From Bryobacterales bacterium (lineage in GTDB: Bacteria > Acidobacteriota > Terriglobia > Bryobacterales > Bryobacteraceae): 10,553 bases of DNA. The notes beneath the pieces are model-generated. The model was given only the letters and a program-made list of their open reading frames with translations, was not told where the DNA came from and made no database searches. The stretch covers positions 1 through 10,553 of the forward strand of contig JADYZL010000447.1 of NCBI GenBank assembly GCA_020853155.1, read 5' to 3'. Shown here one piece after another: positions 1-7,898 of the stretch (its first letter is position 1; every line of letters starts with the position of its first letter). The position numbers and the translations under genes were made by a program.

Positions 1-760
<760 letters not shown>

Positions 761-836
761 TGCGGAAGAGAGCCGTGGCGGACAAGCACTGCCCAACTGC
801 CACTCTCCCGCAATCATCGGCGGGATGCTTAAAAAG

Positions 837-842
837 GTTATA
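837..842 (-). promoter_or_regulatory. Possible -10 element (TATAAC) upstream of the sigma-54 activator
   Basis: Read on the minus strand, TATAAC matches five of six positions of the sigma-70 -10 consensus. It lies about 77 nt upstream of the ATG at 760 and about 20 nt upstream of the alternative ATG at 817. No convincing -35 hexamer sits 16-18 bp further upstream, so this is only a candidate. It would give the activator its own transcript separate from the transporter gene, which ends at 930 on the same strand. Confidence 0.3.
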
Positions 843-929
843 CGCGCTTTGCCTTACGTTGTGGCCTATCAGTTCCATGGCACGTCGCGAGCCCACCTGC
901 GAATACCTTAGAGTGAGAGGGGCATTCCC

Positions 930-2441
930 TTAGCGCACTTCACCCATCAGCCTCCGCGCCCACGGCACAAGCAGCGCCATGACGACGGCGCTCCCGATGG
1001 CAAACGCCGTGACGAAGCCGAACAACTCCGAGAGGGGCATCGATTCATAGAAGCCGGCCAGGCGTCCGCTGGCATAGTTCGCGATGGAGGGGCCCAGGAA
1101 CCACACGCCCATCACCAATCCGGTCACCCGCTCCGGGGCAAGCTTCGTCATCGCGCTCAGACCCACCGGGCTGAGGCACAATTCACCGATGGTATGCAGA
1201 AGGTACGTTACCACCAGCCACATCGGGCTCACCAGAGCGCCGTTGGCGGAGGCCACGGCCGCGAAGATCATCACAGCAAAGCCAAGGCCAACAAACAGAA
1301 GACCGCAGGCGAACTTGGTGGGGCTCGAAGGCTCCTTCGATCCGAGGCGGATCCAGAGCCAGGCGAAGACCGGGGCGAGGGCGATGATGAAGAGCGCGTT
1401 CAGACTCTGGTACCAGCTTGCAGGGAAGCTCTCTCCGAAGAGGAAATTGTTCGAACTGCGTTCGGCGAACAGGTTCAGCGTGGAGCCGGCCTGTTCGAAG
1501 GCACTGAAAAAGAAAATGGTGGCCACGAAAAAGATTGCCACCACGATGAGCTTATTGCGTTCGCTGGAAGTCCAGGAGTTAAAGCCGAACAGCCATGTGA
1601 AGAACACAATGGTCACCGCGAGCAGCAGCAGCCCGAATAGGTTCGAGATGCCCTCCGGAGTGACATCGATTACGCCCGCGTTGGCCATGAGCACCGCCGC
1701 GGCGGCAATGCCGGCCGTCACCAACCCGGCAATGAGCCCCCTCTTCTTGGCCGCGGCCAGCGCCTCCGGCGTACTTGCTCCCGGAGGCTGAAGACCGGCG
1801 TTACCCAAAAAACTGCCGCCCAACGCGAATTGAACGAGGCCGAGCACCATTCCGATGCCGCCCACCATGAAGCCCATGTGCCAATCCACGCGCTGGCCCA
1901 CATAGCCGCAAATCAAGGGAGACATGAATGCGCCGATATTGATGCCCATGTAGTAAATGGAGAAGCCCGCGTCGCGCCGGGCGTCGTTCTTTTGGTAGAG
2001 CTGCCCCACCATGGCGCTGATGTTCGGCTTGAGCAAGCCCACGCCGGGCGCCAGCACCATCAAGCCGTAATAGAAATACTCCTGCGATGGCACGGAGAGA
2101 ATAAAATGTCCGCTGGCGATCAGAAGCCCGCCCAGGAACACCGCCTTCCGCTGGCCGAGAATGTTATCGGCGATCCAGCCGCCGGGCAGGGCCAGCAGGT
2201 AGACCATCCCCGTATAGAGGCCATAGACGGCGCCCGCCTTCACGACGTCGAACCCCATCCCGCCGGTATCGAGCGAGGCGGTCATAAACAGGATAAGGAT
2301 GGCCCGCATTCCGTAATAGCTGAAGCGCTCCCACATCTCCGTGAAGAAGAGGGTGGAGAGGCCGCGCGGATGGCCGAAAAACGCCTTATCCCATTTGGGG
2401 TCGCCCAAGCTGCCTCGGCGGGAGTCTGCAATTTCACTCAT
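930..2441 (-). CDS. POT/PTR2-family proton-coupled oligopeptide transporter
   Basis: This is an inner-membrane major-facilitator transporter of the proton-dependent oligopeptide (POT/PTR2) family, expected to import di- and tripeptides with protons. The 503 residues are a normal length and strongly hydrophobic, consistent with 12 to 14 membrane helices. Family motifs are intact: the E-x-x-E-R-F helix-1 motif as TEMWERFSYYGMRAIL (34-49), the first PTR2 signature as GGWIADNILGQRKA (87-100), and the second as FSIYYMGINIGAFMSPL (160-176). A later GELCLSPVGLSAMTKLAP segment matches the conserved Glu helix of the C-terminal half. The ATG at 2441 is preceded by AAAGGA (2453-2458) with an 11-nt gap. 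The gene starts 42 bp after the NIPSNAP stop on the same strand, so the two are probably co-transcribed. Family membership is secure; the exact substrate is not readable from sequence. Confidence 0.95.
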   Translation of the reverse strand: MSEIADSRRGSLGDPKWDKAFFGHPRGLSTLFFTEMWERFSYYGMRAILILFMTASLDTGGMGFDVVKAGAVYGLYTGMVYLLALPGGWIADNILGQRKAVFLGGLLIASGHFILSVPSQEYFYYGLMVLAPGVGLLKPNISAMVGQLYQKNDARRDAGFSIYYMGINIGAFMSPLICGYVGQRVDWHMGFMVGGIGMVLGLVQFALGGSFLGNAGLQPPGASTPEALAAAKKRGLIAGLVTAGIAAAAVLMANAGVIDVTPEGISNLFGLLLLAVTIVFFTWLFGFNSWTSSERNKLIVVAIFFVATIFFFSAFEQAGSTLNLFAERSSNNFLFGESFPASWYQSLNALFIIALAPVFAWLWIRLGSKEPSSPTKFACGLLFVGLGFAVMIFAAVASANGALVSPMWLVVTYLLHTIGELCLSPVGLSAMTKLAPERVTGLVMGVWFLGPSIANYASGRLAGFYESMPLSELFGFVTAFAIGSAVVMALLVPWARRLMGEVR

Positions 2442-2483
2442 GGAGTCTGGTTTCCTTTGGAGAGAGGGGGGATGGCGCGCGGG

Positions 2484-2897
2484 TCACTTCAGTTTCGAGA
2501 AATCCGTGCTTTCCAGGAAGACGGATTCGACCTTCTCGTTGATTTTGCCGTTGGCCTCGCTGGCGTCGCGCACCTTGATCCACTCGGGGTCCGCGCGAAA
2601 AGCCTCCCACGATCTTCTGGCTGCCTCGCGGCTCTTGTGCTCAAGCAGGTAGATCAGCGTGTTCTTCGAACGGGGTTCATCGGTGGGGACCCAGTAGCCG
2701 ATGTTCTTCATGCCATGCTTCTCAAAGAGCTGGATCGTGTGGTCCCGGAAGCGCGCGAGCAGGGCCGGAAGCTTGCCTTCGTAGGTGGTGTACGTGCGCA
2801 ATTCGAAGACCTTGCTTTCCGCGGCGGAGCCACTCCCGGGGAATGCGGCGGCCGCGAAGGCCATGAGGCAGATAGTGGTGGCTAGACGCAACATCAT
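2484..2897 (-). CDS. Secreted NIPSNAP-family protein
   Basis: The protein is 137 residues: a Sec-type signal peptide of about 25 residues (hydrophobic core LATTICLMAFAAAAF, then a small-residue GSGSAA cleavage region) followed by one NIPSNAP domain. Family hallmarks are the opening FELRTYTTYEGKL, RFRDHTIQLFEKHGMKNIGYW, and the C-terminal run with SREAARRSWEAF, DPEW and the final ES-TDFS. NIPSNAP proteins have a ferredoxin-like alpha/beta-barrel fold. In bacteria with this gene style, exported single-domain copies are common but their biochemical role is undefined. An AAGGA element (2902-2906) lies 4 nt before the ATG at 2897 and 7 nt before a second in-frame ATG at 2894, so the second ATG may be the true start. 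It is the first gene of a probable operon with the peptide transporter and is divergent from the haem-protein gene at 3129. Confidence 0.92.
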   Translation of the reverse strand: MMLRLATTICLMAFAAAAFPGSGSAAESKVFELRTYTTYEGKLPALLARFRDHTIQLFEKHGMKNIGYWVPTDEPRSKNTLIYLLEHKSREAARRSWEAFRADPEWIKVRDASEANGKINEKVESVFLESTDFSKLK

Positions 2898-2978
2898 CGT
2901 TTCCTTGAACCAAGGGACCTTCCGGAGCGCATCTGCCCAATGGCATAAGACCCCGCGCCCGGCTAAACGAACTATCCT

Positions 2979-2998
2979 ACCGGAAATCGCACCGGAAA
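2979..2998. repeat. Short direct repeat ACCGGAAA x2, 12-bp period
   Basis: Two exact copies of ACCGGAAA (2979-2986 and 2991-2998) are separated by TCGC in the divergent region, about 85 bp upstream of the NIPSNAP start and about 55 bp upstream of the rightward -10. Tandem half-sites at close to one helical turn are a usual form of activator or repressor site, but eight bases can recur by chance. Confidence 0.3.
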
Positions 2999-3031
2999 AC
3001 GGAGATGCCCGCGAGGGGAGAGGGGGGCGGC

Positions 3032-3060
3032 TTGCTCTCGCTTTTCAAGATCAATATAAT
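3032..3060 (+). promoter_or_regulatory. Sigma-70-type promoter for the haem-protein/DUF1501 operon
   Basis: A consensus -10 TATAAT (3055-3060) lies 17 bp after TTGCTC (3032-3037), which matches the first three bases of the -35 consensus. Transcription would start near 3067, giving a leader of about 60 nt before the ATG at 3129. The perfect -10 and optimal spacer stand out against the GC-rich background. Together with the ATGA coupling downstream, this promoter probably drives both genes. Confidence 0.65.
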
Positions 3061-3072
3061 CGGGCAATCGTA

Positions 3073-3108
3073 CTGGGTCAATTGCTGGCCTCCTGGGTCT
3101 ATTGCTGG
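3073..3108 (+). repeat. Two 16-bp near-identical direct repeats in the 5' leader (20-bp period)
   Basis: CTGGGTCAATTGCTGG (3073-3088) recurs as CTGGGTCTATTGCTGG (3093-3108), with 15 of 16 bases the same and a 4-bp spacer. The 20-bp period is close to two turns of the helix. The copies lie just after the predicted transcription start and end 20 bp before the ATG, which suits an operator pair or an RNA-level control site. A simple slippage duplication is the null explanation. Confidence 0.6.
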
Positions 3109-3128
3109 AATTCCGGCGCTGGGGAACC

Positions 3129-6100
3129 ATGTCGAAAATCTGTGTGAGCTGCTTCGCCCTTGGCGTTTTCCTGATTGTGGGGAAGGGCCTGATCCCGCTG
3201 GCCAATTCCGCCCCCGCGCCGGAAGGAAAGCCGGTTGATTTCCAGCGGGAGATCCGTCCGCTGCTCTCCGACAACTGTTTCGCCTGCCACGGTCCGGATA
3301 TCAGCTCCCGCATGGTAAAGCTACGGTTCGACCTCAAGGAAGAGGCTTTCGCCACGCGCAAGAACGGGCCGCTGATCGTGCCGGGCAATGCCGCCGCGAG
3401 CCTGCTCTACAAGCGGATTGCGGAGCCGGTGGCCGCCAAGCGGATGCCACCCCCCGCCGCTCACAAGGAGTTGAAGCCGGAACAGATCGATGCCGTCAAG
3501 CGCTGGATTGACCAGGGTGCAAAATGGGAAGAGCATTGGGCCTGGAAAGCACCGGTGAAACAAACGCCGCCCGCGGTGAAGAACGAGGCCTGGGTTTACA
3601 ACGCGATTGACCGCTTTGTGCTGGCGCGGCTGGAGGCCGAAGGGCTTGCTCCCGCCCCGCGAGCGGACCGGCGCACGCTGATCCGGCGCGTGGCCCTGGA
3701 TCTCACCGGGCTGCCTCCCAAGCCGATCGAAGTAAGCGCGTATCTGAACGACAAGTCTCCAAATGCTTACGAAAAGATGGTGGACCGCTATTTCGCCTCT
3801 CCCCACTATGGCGAGCATCGCGCGCGCTATTGGCTGGATGCGGCCCGTTACGCGGATACGCACGGGATTCATATCGATAATTACCGCGAGATTTGGCCGT
3901 ACCGGGATTGGGTGATCGCGGCGTTCAACCGCAATATGCCTTTCGACCAGTTCACGCTCGAACAACTGGCGGGCGACATGCTGCCAAACCCCACGCTCGA
4001 TCAACAAATCGCCACGGGCTTTCAGCGCTGCAACGTGACCACCAACGAAGCGGGCATCATCGAGGATGAATACGAAGAGATCTACGCCAAAGATCGCGCC
4101 GACACCGTGGGCGCCGTCTGGCTCGGCATGACGGTGGGCTGCGCCACCTGCCACGACCACAAATTCGACCCCATCAAGGCCTCGGATTTCTACGCGCTGG
4201 GCGCGTTTTTCCGTAATACCACCCAGCACGTCTACGACGAGAACGTCTACGACACGCAGCCCACCATTGTCGTGCCCAGCGAAAAGGACCGGGAGCGCTG
4301 GATCGCCCTGACGGTGCGGCGTGGCGAATTGCTCAAGGCCATGGACGCCATGCGCGCCACGCCTCCGGGGGGATTCGGCGCCTGGCTCGCGGGGCATTCT
4401 CCGCGGAAGGAGGTTCACCCGCCGGCGAAGCAAGAGGAAGCGTACGCGGCCGACTTCGCGGAATTGGTTGCGGATCGTCCGGCGCTCAAAATGGGGGAAT
4501 CTCCGGTAGCCGGGCGCGGGGCGGTCTGGTTTCCAGCGGAAGGCAATGAAGGCCTCCCGGTGGAGAAGTTTCCCGATTTCGAGGCGGAGAAACCGTTCTC
4601 GATGAGCGTCCAGTTTTTCCTGCCGGAAAAGGCGGCGAATTACACCATCGCTTCCCGCCGGGATACGAACGCGGCGGGGAGGGGCTGGAATCTCTCCGTG
4701 GGCGAACGGGTCGTGAACTTCACCCTGACGGGCGGCGCAAAGGATTCGATCGAGTTTCGCACGGACCGGCAGGGTCTGTTTAAGAACGCCACCTGGAACC
4801 ACATCACGGTGAGTTATGACGGCTCCCGCATGCAAACCGGCCTTCGCATGTACATCAACGGCGCCGCCGTTCCATTGCATGGCAGGCAGATTAAGCCGGA
4901 AGAGTTGCGCGGCGATATCGATGCGAAAGCGCCGCTCGTTCTGGGCTCGGGTTTGGCGAAGGGCGCGATAGGGGATTTTCGCGCCTTCAAGCGCGTGGTT
5001 ACCGAGAGCGAGGCAGCGTTGCTTGCCCAATGGCCGGCCATCGAAGCGGCGCTGGCAAGAGGCACGGAAGCGCCCGATGCCGAAGGAAAACAAGCGCTGC
5101 TCGCCTACTACCTGGCCGAGGAAGATGAGGGATACCGCAAGCTGGCTTCCGCGCTCGACGAATCGAATGGAGAGGCTGCGAAAATCGCTTCCCGCGGCGC
5201 GCTGACCCTGGTGATGCATGAGCGCGAGGACCAGATGCCTTTCGCCCACGTGCTTCACCGCGGCGCGTACGACCAGCGCCGGGAAAGAGTGGAAGCGCAC
5301 ACGCCCAGCGTTCTTCCGCCGATGCCCCAAAGCCTCCCCCGGAATCGCCTGGGGCTGGCCAAGTGGCTGATGAGCGAGATCAATCCGATGACGGCGAGAG
5401 TCACGGTGAATCGCATGTGGCAGGAGGTGTTCGGCACGGGTATTGTGCGCACTGCGGACGATTTCGGCAGCCAGGGCGAAGCGCCCGTGAACCAGCCCCT
5501 GCTTGATTGGATGGCAATCGACATGCGGGAGAACGGCTGGAACGTGAAGCGATTCTATAAGCAACTGCTGATGTCGAGCACGTACCGGCAGGCGGCCATC
5601 GCGACTCCGCGGAAGCTTGAGAAAGACCCACAGAACCGGCTGCTCAGCCGCGGCCCGCGCTTCCGCATGGATGCCGAAGAGGTGCGGGATTACGCGCTTG
5701 CCGCAAGCGGCCTTCTGGCGCCCCGCATCGGTGGGCCGAGCGTGCGGCCGTATCAGCCGGAGGGGATTTGGGAAGCTGTGGCGATGGAGAGTTCGAATAC
5801 CCGTTTTTACAAGCGGGATACCGGCGAGGGGAATTACCGGCGGTCCATCTACACCTTCTGGAAGCGCAGCGCCCCGCCGCCTTCGATGGAGATTTTTAAC
5901 GCGCCAACAAGGGAGAACTGCACGGTCTACCGGGAACGCACGAACACGCCACTGCAGGCGCTGGTGACGATGAACGACCCCCAGTATTTCGAAGCGGCTC
6001 GCGTGCTGGCCGAGCGCAGCCTTCAGGAAGCTTCCACGTTTGACGCACGGGTCAACCGGATGGCGCGGCACTTGCTTGCGCGCCCCCTTAGCGCGAAGGA

Positions 6101-6287
6101 GCAAGCCCTGGTGGAAAGTGCATACAGCGATTACAAGACCTATTACTCGGCGCATCCGAAAGATGCGCACGACATGCTCCGGCATGGCGATTCCCCGCCG
6201 GACCCATCGCTTCCCGAAGGGGAGTTCGCCGCATACACGATGCTTGCCAACCAGTTGATGAATCTCGATGAGGTGCTGAATAAATGA
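3129..6287 (+). CDS. PSCyt1-DUF1549-LamG-DUF1553 exported c-type haem protein
   Basis: This large envelope protein (1052 residues) belongs to a family described mainly from Planctomycetes; its reaction is not established. Order of parts: signal peptide (1-30, ending NSAPA); PSCyt1 cytochrome c-like domain (about 38-132) with CFACH (50-54) and a likely Met ligand in RMPP (M106); DUF1549/PSCyt2 (about 155-365) ending in a second haem motif CATCH (338-342, followed by DHKFDPI); a concanavalin/LamG-like beta-sandwich (about 460-640); and DUF1553/PSD1 (about 736-1000) starting PRNRLGLAKWL and containing TVNRMWQEVFG. Two CxxCH sites imply covalent haem c attachment after Sec export. The frame is also open back to a TTG at 3102, but the ATG at 3129 places the signal peptide exactly at the N-terminus and has GGGGA just upstream. 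The stop overlaps the next start as ATGA, so the DUF1501 protein is translationally coupled. A carbohydrate- or surface-polymer-directed redox role is inference only. Confidence 0.93.
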   Translation: MSKICVSCFALGVFLIVGKGLIPLANSAPAPEGKPVDFQREIRPLLSDNCFACHGPDISSRMVKLRFDLKEEAFATRKNGPLIVPGNAAASLLYKRIAEPVAAKRMPPPAAHKELKPEQIDAVKRWIDQGAKWEEHWAWKAPVKQTPPAVKNEAWVYNAIDRFVLARLEAEGLAPAPRADRRTLIRRVALDLTGLPPKPIEVSAYLNDKSPNAYEKMVDRYFASPHYGEHRARYWLDAARYADTHGIHIDNYREIWPYRDWVIAAFNRNMPFDQFTLEQLAGDMLPNPTLDQQIATGFQRCNVTTNEAGIIEDEYEEIYAKDRADTVGAVWLGMTVGCATCHDHKFDPIKASDFYALGAFFRNTTQHVYDENVYDTQPTIVVPSEKDRERWIALTVRRGELLKAMDAMRATPPGGFGAWLAGHSPRKEVHPPAKQEEAYAADFAELVADRPALKMGESPVAGRGAVWFPAEGNEGLPVEKFPDFEAEKPFSMSVQFFLPEKAANYTIASRRDTNAAGRGWNLSVGERVVNFTLTGGAKDSIEFRTDRQGLFKNATWNHITVSYDGSRMQTGLRMYINGAAVPLHGRQIKPEELRGDIDAKAPLVLGSGLAKGAIGDFRAFKRVVTESEAALLAQWPAIEAALARGTEAPDAEGKQALLAYYLAEEDEGYRKLASALDESNGEAAKIASRGALTLVMHEREDQMPFAHVLHRGAYDQRRERVEAHTPSVLPPMPQSLPRNRLGLAKWLMSEINPMTARVTVNRMWQEVFGTGIVRTADDFGSQGEAPVNQPLLDWMAIDMRENGWNVKRFYKQLLMSSTYRQAAIATPRKLEKDPQNRLLSRGPRFRMDAEEVRDYALAASGLLAPRIGGPSVRPYQPEGIWEAVAMESSNTRFYKRDTGEGNYRRSIYTFWKRSAPPPSMEIFNAPTRENCTVYRERTNTPLQALVTMNDPQYFEAARVLAERSLQEASTFDARVNRMARHLLARPLSAKEQALVESAYSDYKTYYSAHPKDAHDMLRHGDSPPDPSLPEGEFAAYTMLANQLMNLDEVLNK

Positions 6288-7882
6288 GCCGCCGCCACCC
6301 CCTGTTGCAGCCCGATGACGAGGGCCATTACGCGGAGCGGGCGCACGCTCTCGACCACGATTCGCACCGCCGCCTCCGCGCCGGCCGGCATCCGATCGAC
6401 GCCATTGCCCGGGAGATGGCGGTGGAGGAATCCCGCCGCCGCTTTTTCGGCCGGGGCGCGCAGGGGATCGGGGCGCTGGCGCTGGCCCACTTGCTGGACG
6501 GAAGCGCTTTCGGGCAAGCCGCGCCGGTGAATCCGTTTGCGGAGCCGAAGCGCATCGGCGGCCTTCCCGAACTGCCGCACTTCGCTCCCAAGGCGAAGCG
6601 CTGCATTTATTTGCATCTCGTAGGGGCCCCTCCGCAGATTGAGACCTTCGACTACAAGCCTAAGCTGCAATCGCTCTTTGATACGGATTTGCCCGAATCC
6701 ATCCGGCAGGGACAGCGCCTCACCACGATGACCAGCGGGCAGACGCGCTTCCCCATCGCCCCCTCCATTTTTAAGTTCGCGCAGCACGGGAAATCCGGCG
6801 CGTGGGTATCGGAACTGCTCCCTTATACCGCGAAGATGGTGGATGACATCGCCATCATTCGCAGCATGCACACGGACGCGATCAACCATGAACCGGCGAT
6901 CACGTTCTTTCAGACCGGCTTCATGATAGCCGGACGCCCCTGCATCGGGAGTTGGATGAGCTACGGCCTGGGCACGATGAATGCGAATCTGCCAGCCTTT
7001 GTTGTCCTGCAGGCGAAGCACAAGCACCCGAAGGCGAACGTGCAGGCAATTTCCGCGCGGCTCTGGAGCGCGGGTTTCCTCTCCGGCGAGTATTCGGGAG
7101 TGGGCCTGCGCAGTTCGGGAGACCCCGTGCTCTTCATCAGCAACCCGGAAGGAGTCCCTCCGGAGATGCGTCGCCGGATGCTCGACGGGCTCGGCAAAAT
7201 GAACGAACTCAACTTCCAGCAGTTCGGCGATCCTGAAACCAGGACGCGGATCGCCCAATACGAAATGGCGTACCGCATGCAGAGTTCGGTGCCGGAGTTG
7301 ACCGATCTCTCGAAGGAGCCCGAGAGTGTGTGGGAGAACTATGGGCCCGATTCCCGCGAACCGGGAAGTTTCGCGAACTCCGTGCTGATGGCCCGGCGCC
7401 TGGCCGAGCGCGGCGTGCGCTTCATCCAGCTTTACCACCGCGGGTGGGACGTCCATGGAAATCTACCGGAAGTGCTCGCGAGCCAGTGCAAGGAAATCGA
7501 TCAGCCCTGCTATGCGCTGGTGCAGGACCTTAAGCAGCGCGGCATGCTCGACGATACGCTCGTCATTCTGGCCGGGGAATTCGGGCGCACGGTTTACTGC
7601 CAGGGGCGCCTCACGCCCACGGATTATGGACGGGATCACCACCCGCGCGCCTTCAGCCTATGGATGGCGGGAGGCGGCATCAAGCCCGGCATCGTCCACG
7701 GAGAAACGGACGACTTCAGCTACAACATCACTAAGGACCCCGTTCACGTCCGGGACTTCCACGCCACCTTGATGCAATGCTTCGGCATCCACCATGAGCG
7801 GTTCACCTACAAGTATCAGGGCCTAGCGATGAAACTGACCGGCACGGATCCATCGAAGGTGGTGAAAGCGCTGCTGGCGTGA
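6284..7882 (+). CDS. Tat-exported DUF1501 protein (alkaline-phosphatase/sulfatase-like fold)
   Basis: This 532-residue protein belongs to the DUF1501 family, regularly encoded directly after DUF1549/DUF1553 genes and related in fold to the alkaline phosphatase/sulfatase group; its enzymatic activity is undefined. A twin-arginine signal SRRRFFGRGAQGIGALALA lies at 50-68, so it is probably exported folded by Tat. Family segments include PKAKRCIYLHLVGAPPQIETFDYKP, SMHTDAINHEPA, a GWDVHGN stretch, ILAGEFGRTVY and GRDHHPRAFSLWMAGGGIKPG; the His/Asp-rich motifs are candidate metal ligands. The start ATG overlaps the previous stop (ATGA) and has GAGGTG 10 nt upstream. This start leaves an unusual 49-residue charged, His/Arg-rich stretch before the Tat motif. 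An internal ATG at 6416 (M45) would give a standard short Tat leader but lacks a usefully spaced Shine-Dalgarno. The gene ends 16 bp before the convergent ATPase stop. Confidence 0.92.
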   Translation: MSRRHPLLQPDDEGHYAERAHALDHDSHRRLRAGRHPIDAIAREMAVEESRRRFFGRGAQGIGALALAHLLDGSAFGQAAPVNPFAEPKRIGGLPELPHFAPKAKRCIYLHLVGAPPQIETFDYKPKLQSLFDTDLPESIRQGQRLTTMTSGQTRFPIAPSIFKFAQHGKSGAWVSELLPYTAKMVDDIAIIRSMHTDAINHEPAITFFQTGFMIAGRPCIGSWMSYGLGTMNANLPAFVVLQAKHKHPKANVQAISARLWSAGFLSGEYSGVGLRSSGDPVLFISNPEGVPPEMRRRMLDGLGKMNELNFQQFGDPETRTRIAQYEMAYRMQSSVPELTDLSKEPESVWENYGPDSREPGSFANSVLMARRLAERGVRFIQLYHRGWDVHGNLPEVLASQCKEIDQPCYALVQDLKQRGMLDDTLVILAGEFGRTVYCQGRLTPTDYGRDHHPRAFSLWMAGGGIKPGIVHGETDDFSYNITKDPVHVRDFHATLMQCFGIHHERFTYKYQGLAMKLTGTDPSKVVKALLA

Positions 7883-7898
7883 GCGTGGCGCGGCCCGT

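Larger units (their letters stand above)
2898..3128. promoter_or_regulatory. Divergent intergenic control region
   Basis: This region of 231 bp separates the minus-strand NIPSNAP/transporter operon from the plus-strand haem-protein/DUF1501 operon and must drive both. It holds a clear rightward promoter (3032-3060), a 20-bp-period direct repeat (3073-3108) and a second, shorter direct repeat ACCGGAAA at 2979-2986 and 2991-2998 (12-bp period). A leftward promoter for the NIPSNAP gene is not obvious; TAGGAT or TCTTAT hexamers read on the minus strand are weak -10 candidates. Confidence 0.7.

Noticed and set aside
807..824. CCCGC/GCGGG inverted repeat around the alternative ATG at 817
   Set aside because: A 5-bp stem with an 8-nt loop is expected by chance in GC-rich DNA, and there is no independent support for regulation.
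882..903. TGGCAC resembling a sigma-54 -24 element
   Set aside because: There is no GC/TTGC -12 element at the right spacing, and on that strand no gene lies downstream.
1830..2885. Plus-strand open frame of 351 codons
   Set aside because: It runs antisense across two well-supported genes (POT transporter and NIPSNAP) and their intergenic gap.
3321..6185. Minus-strand open frame of 954 codons
   Set aside because: It is the GC-driven antisense shadow of the DUF1549/DUF1553 gene; its product is rich in Arg/His/Pro and has no recognisable domain.
6143..7456. Minus-strand open frame of 437 codons
   Set aside because: It is antisense to the DUF1501 gene and has no recognisable motif, whereas the plus-strand frame has Tat and family motifs.
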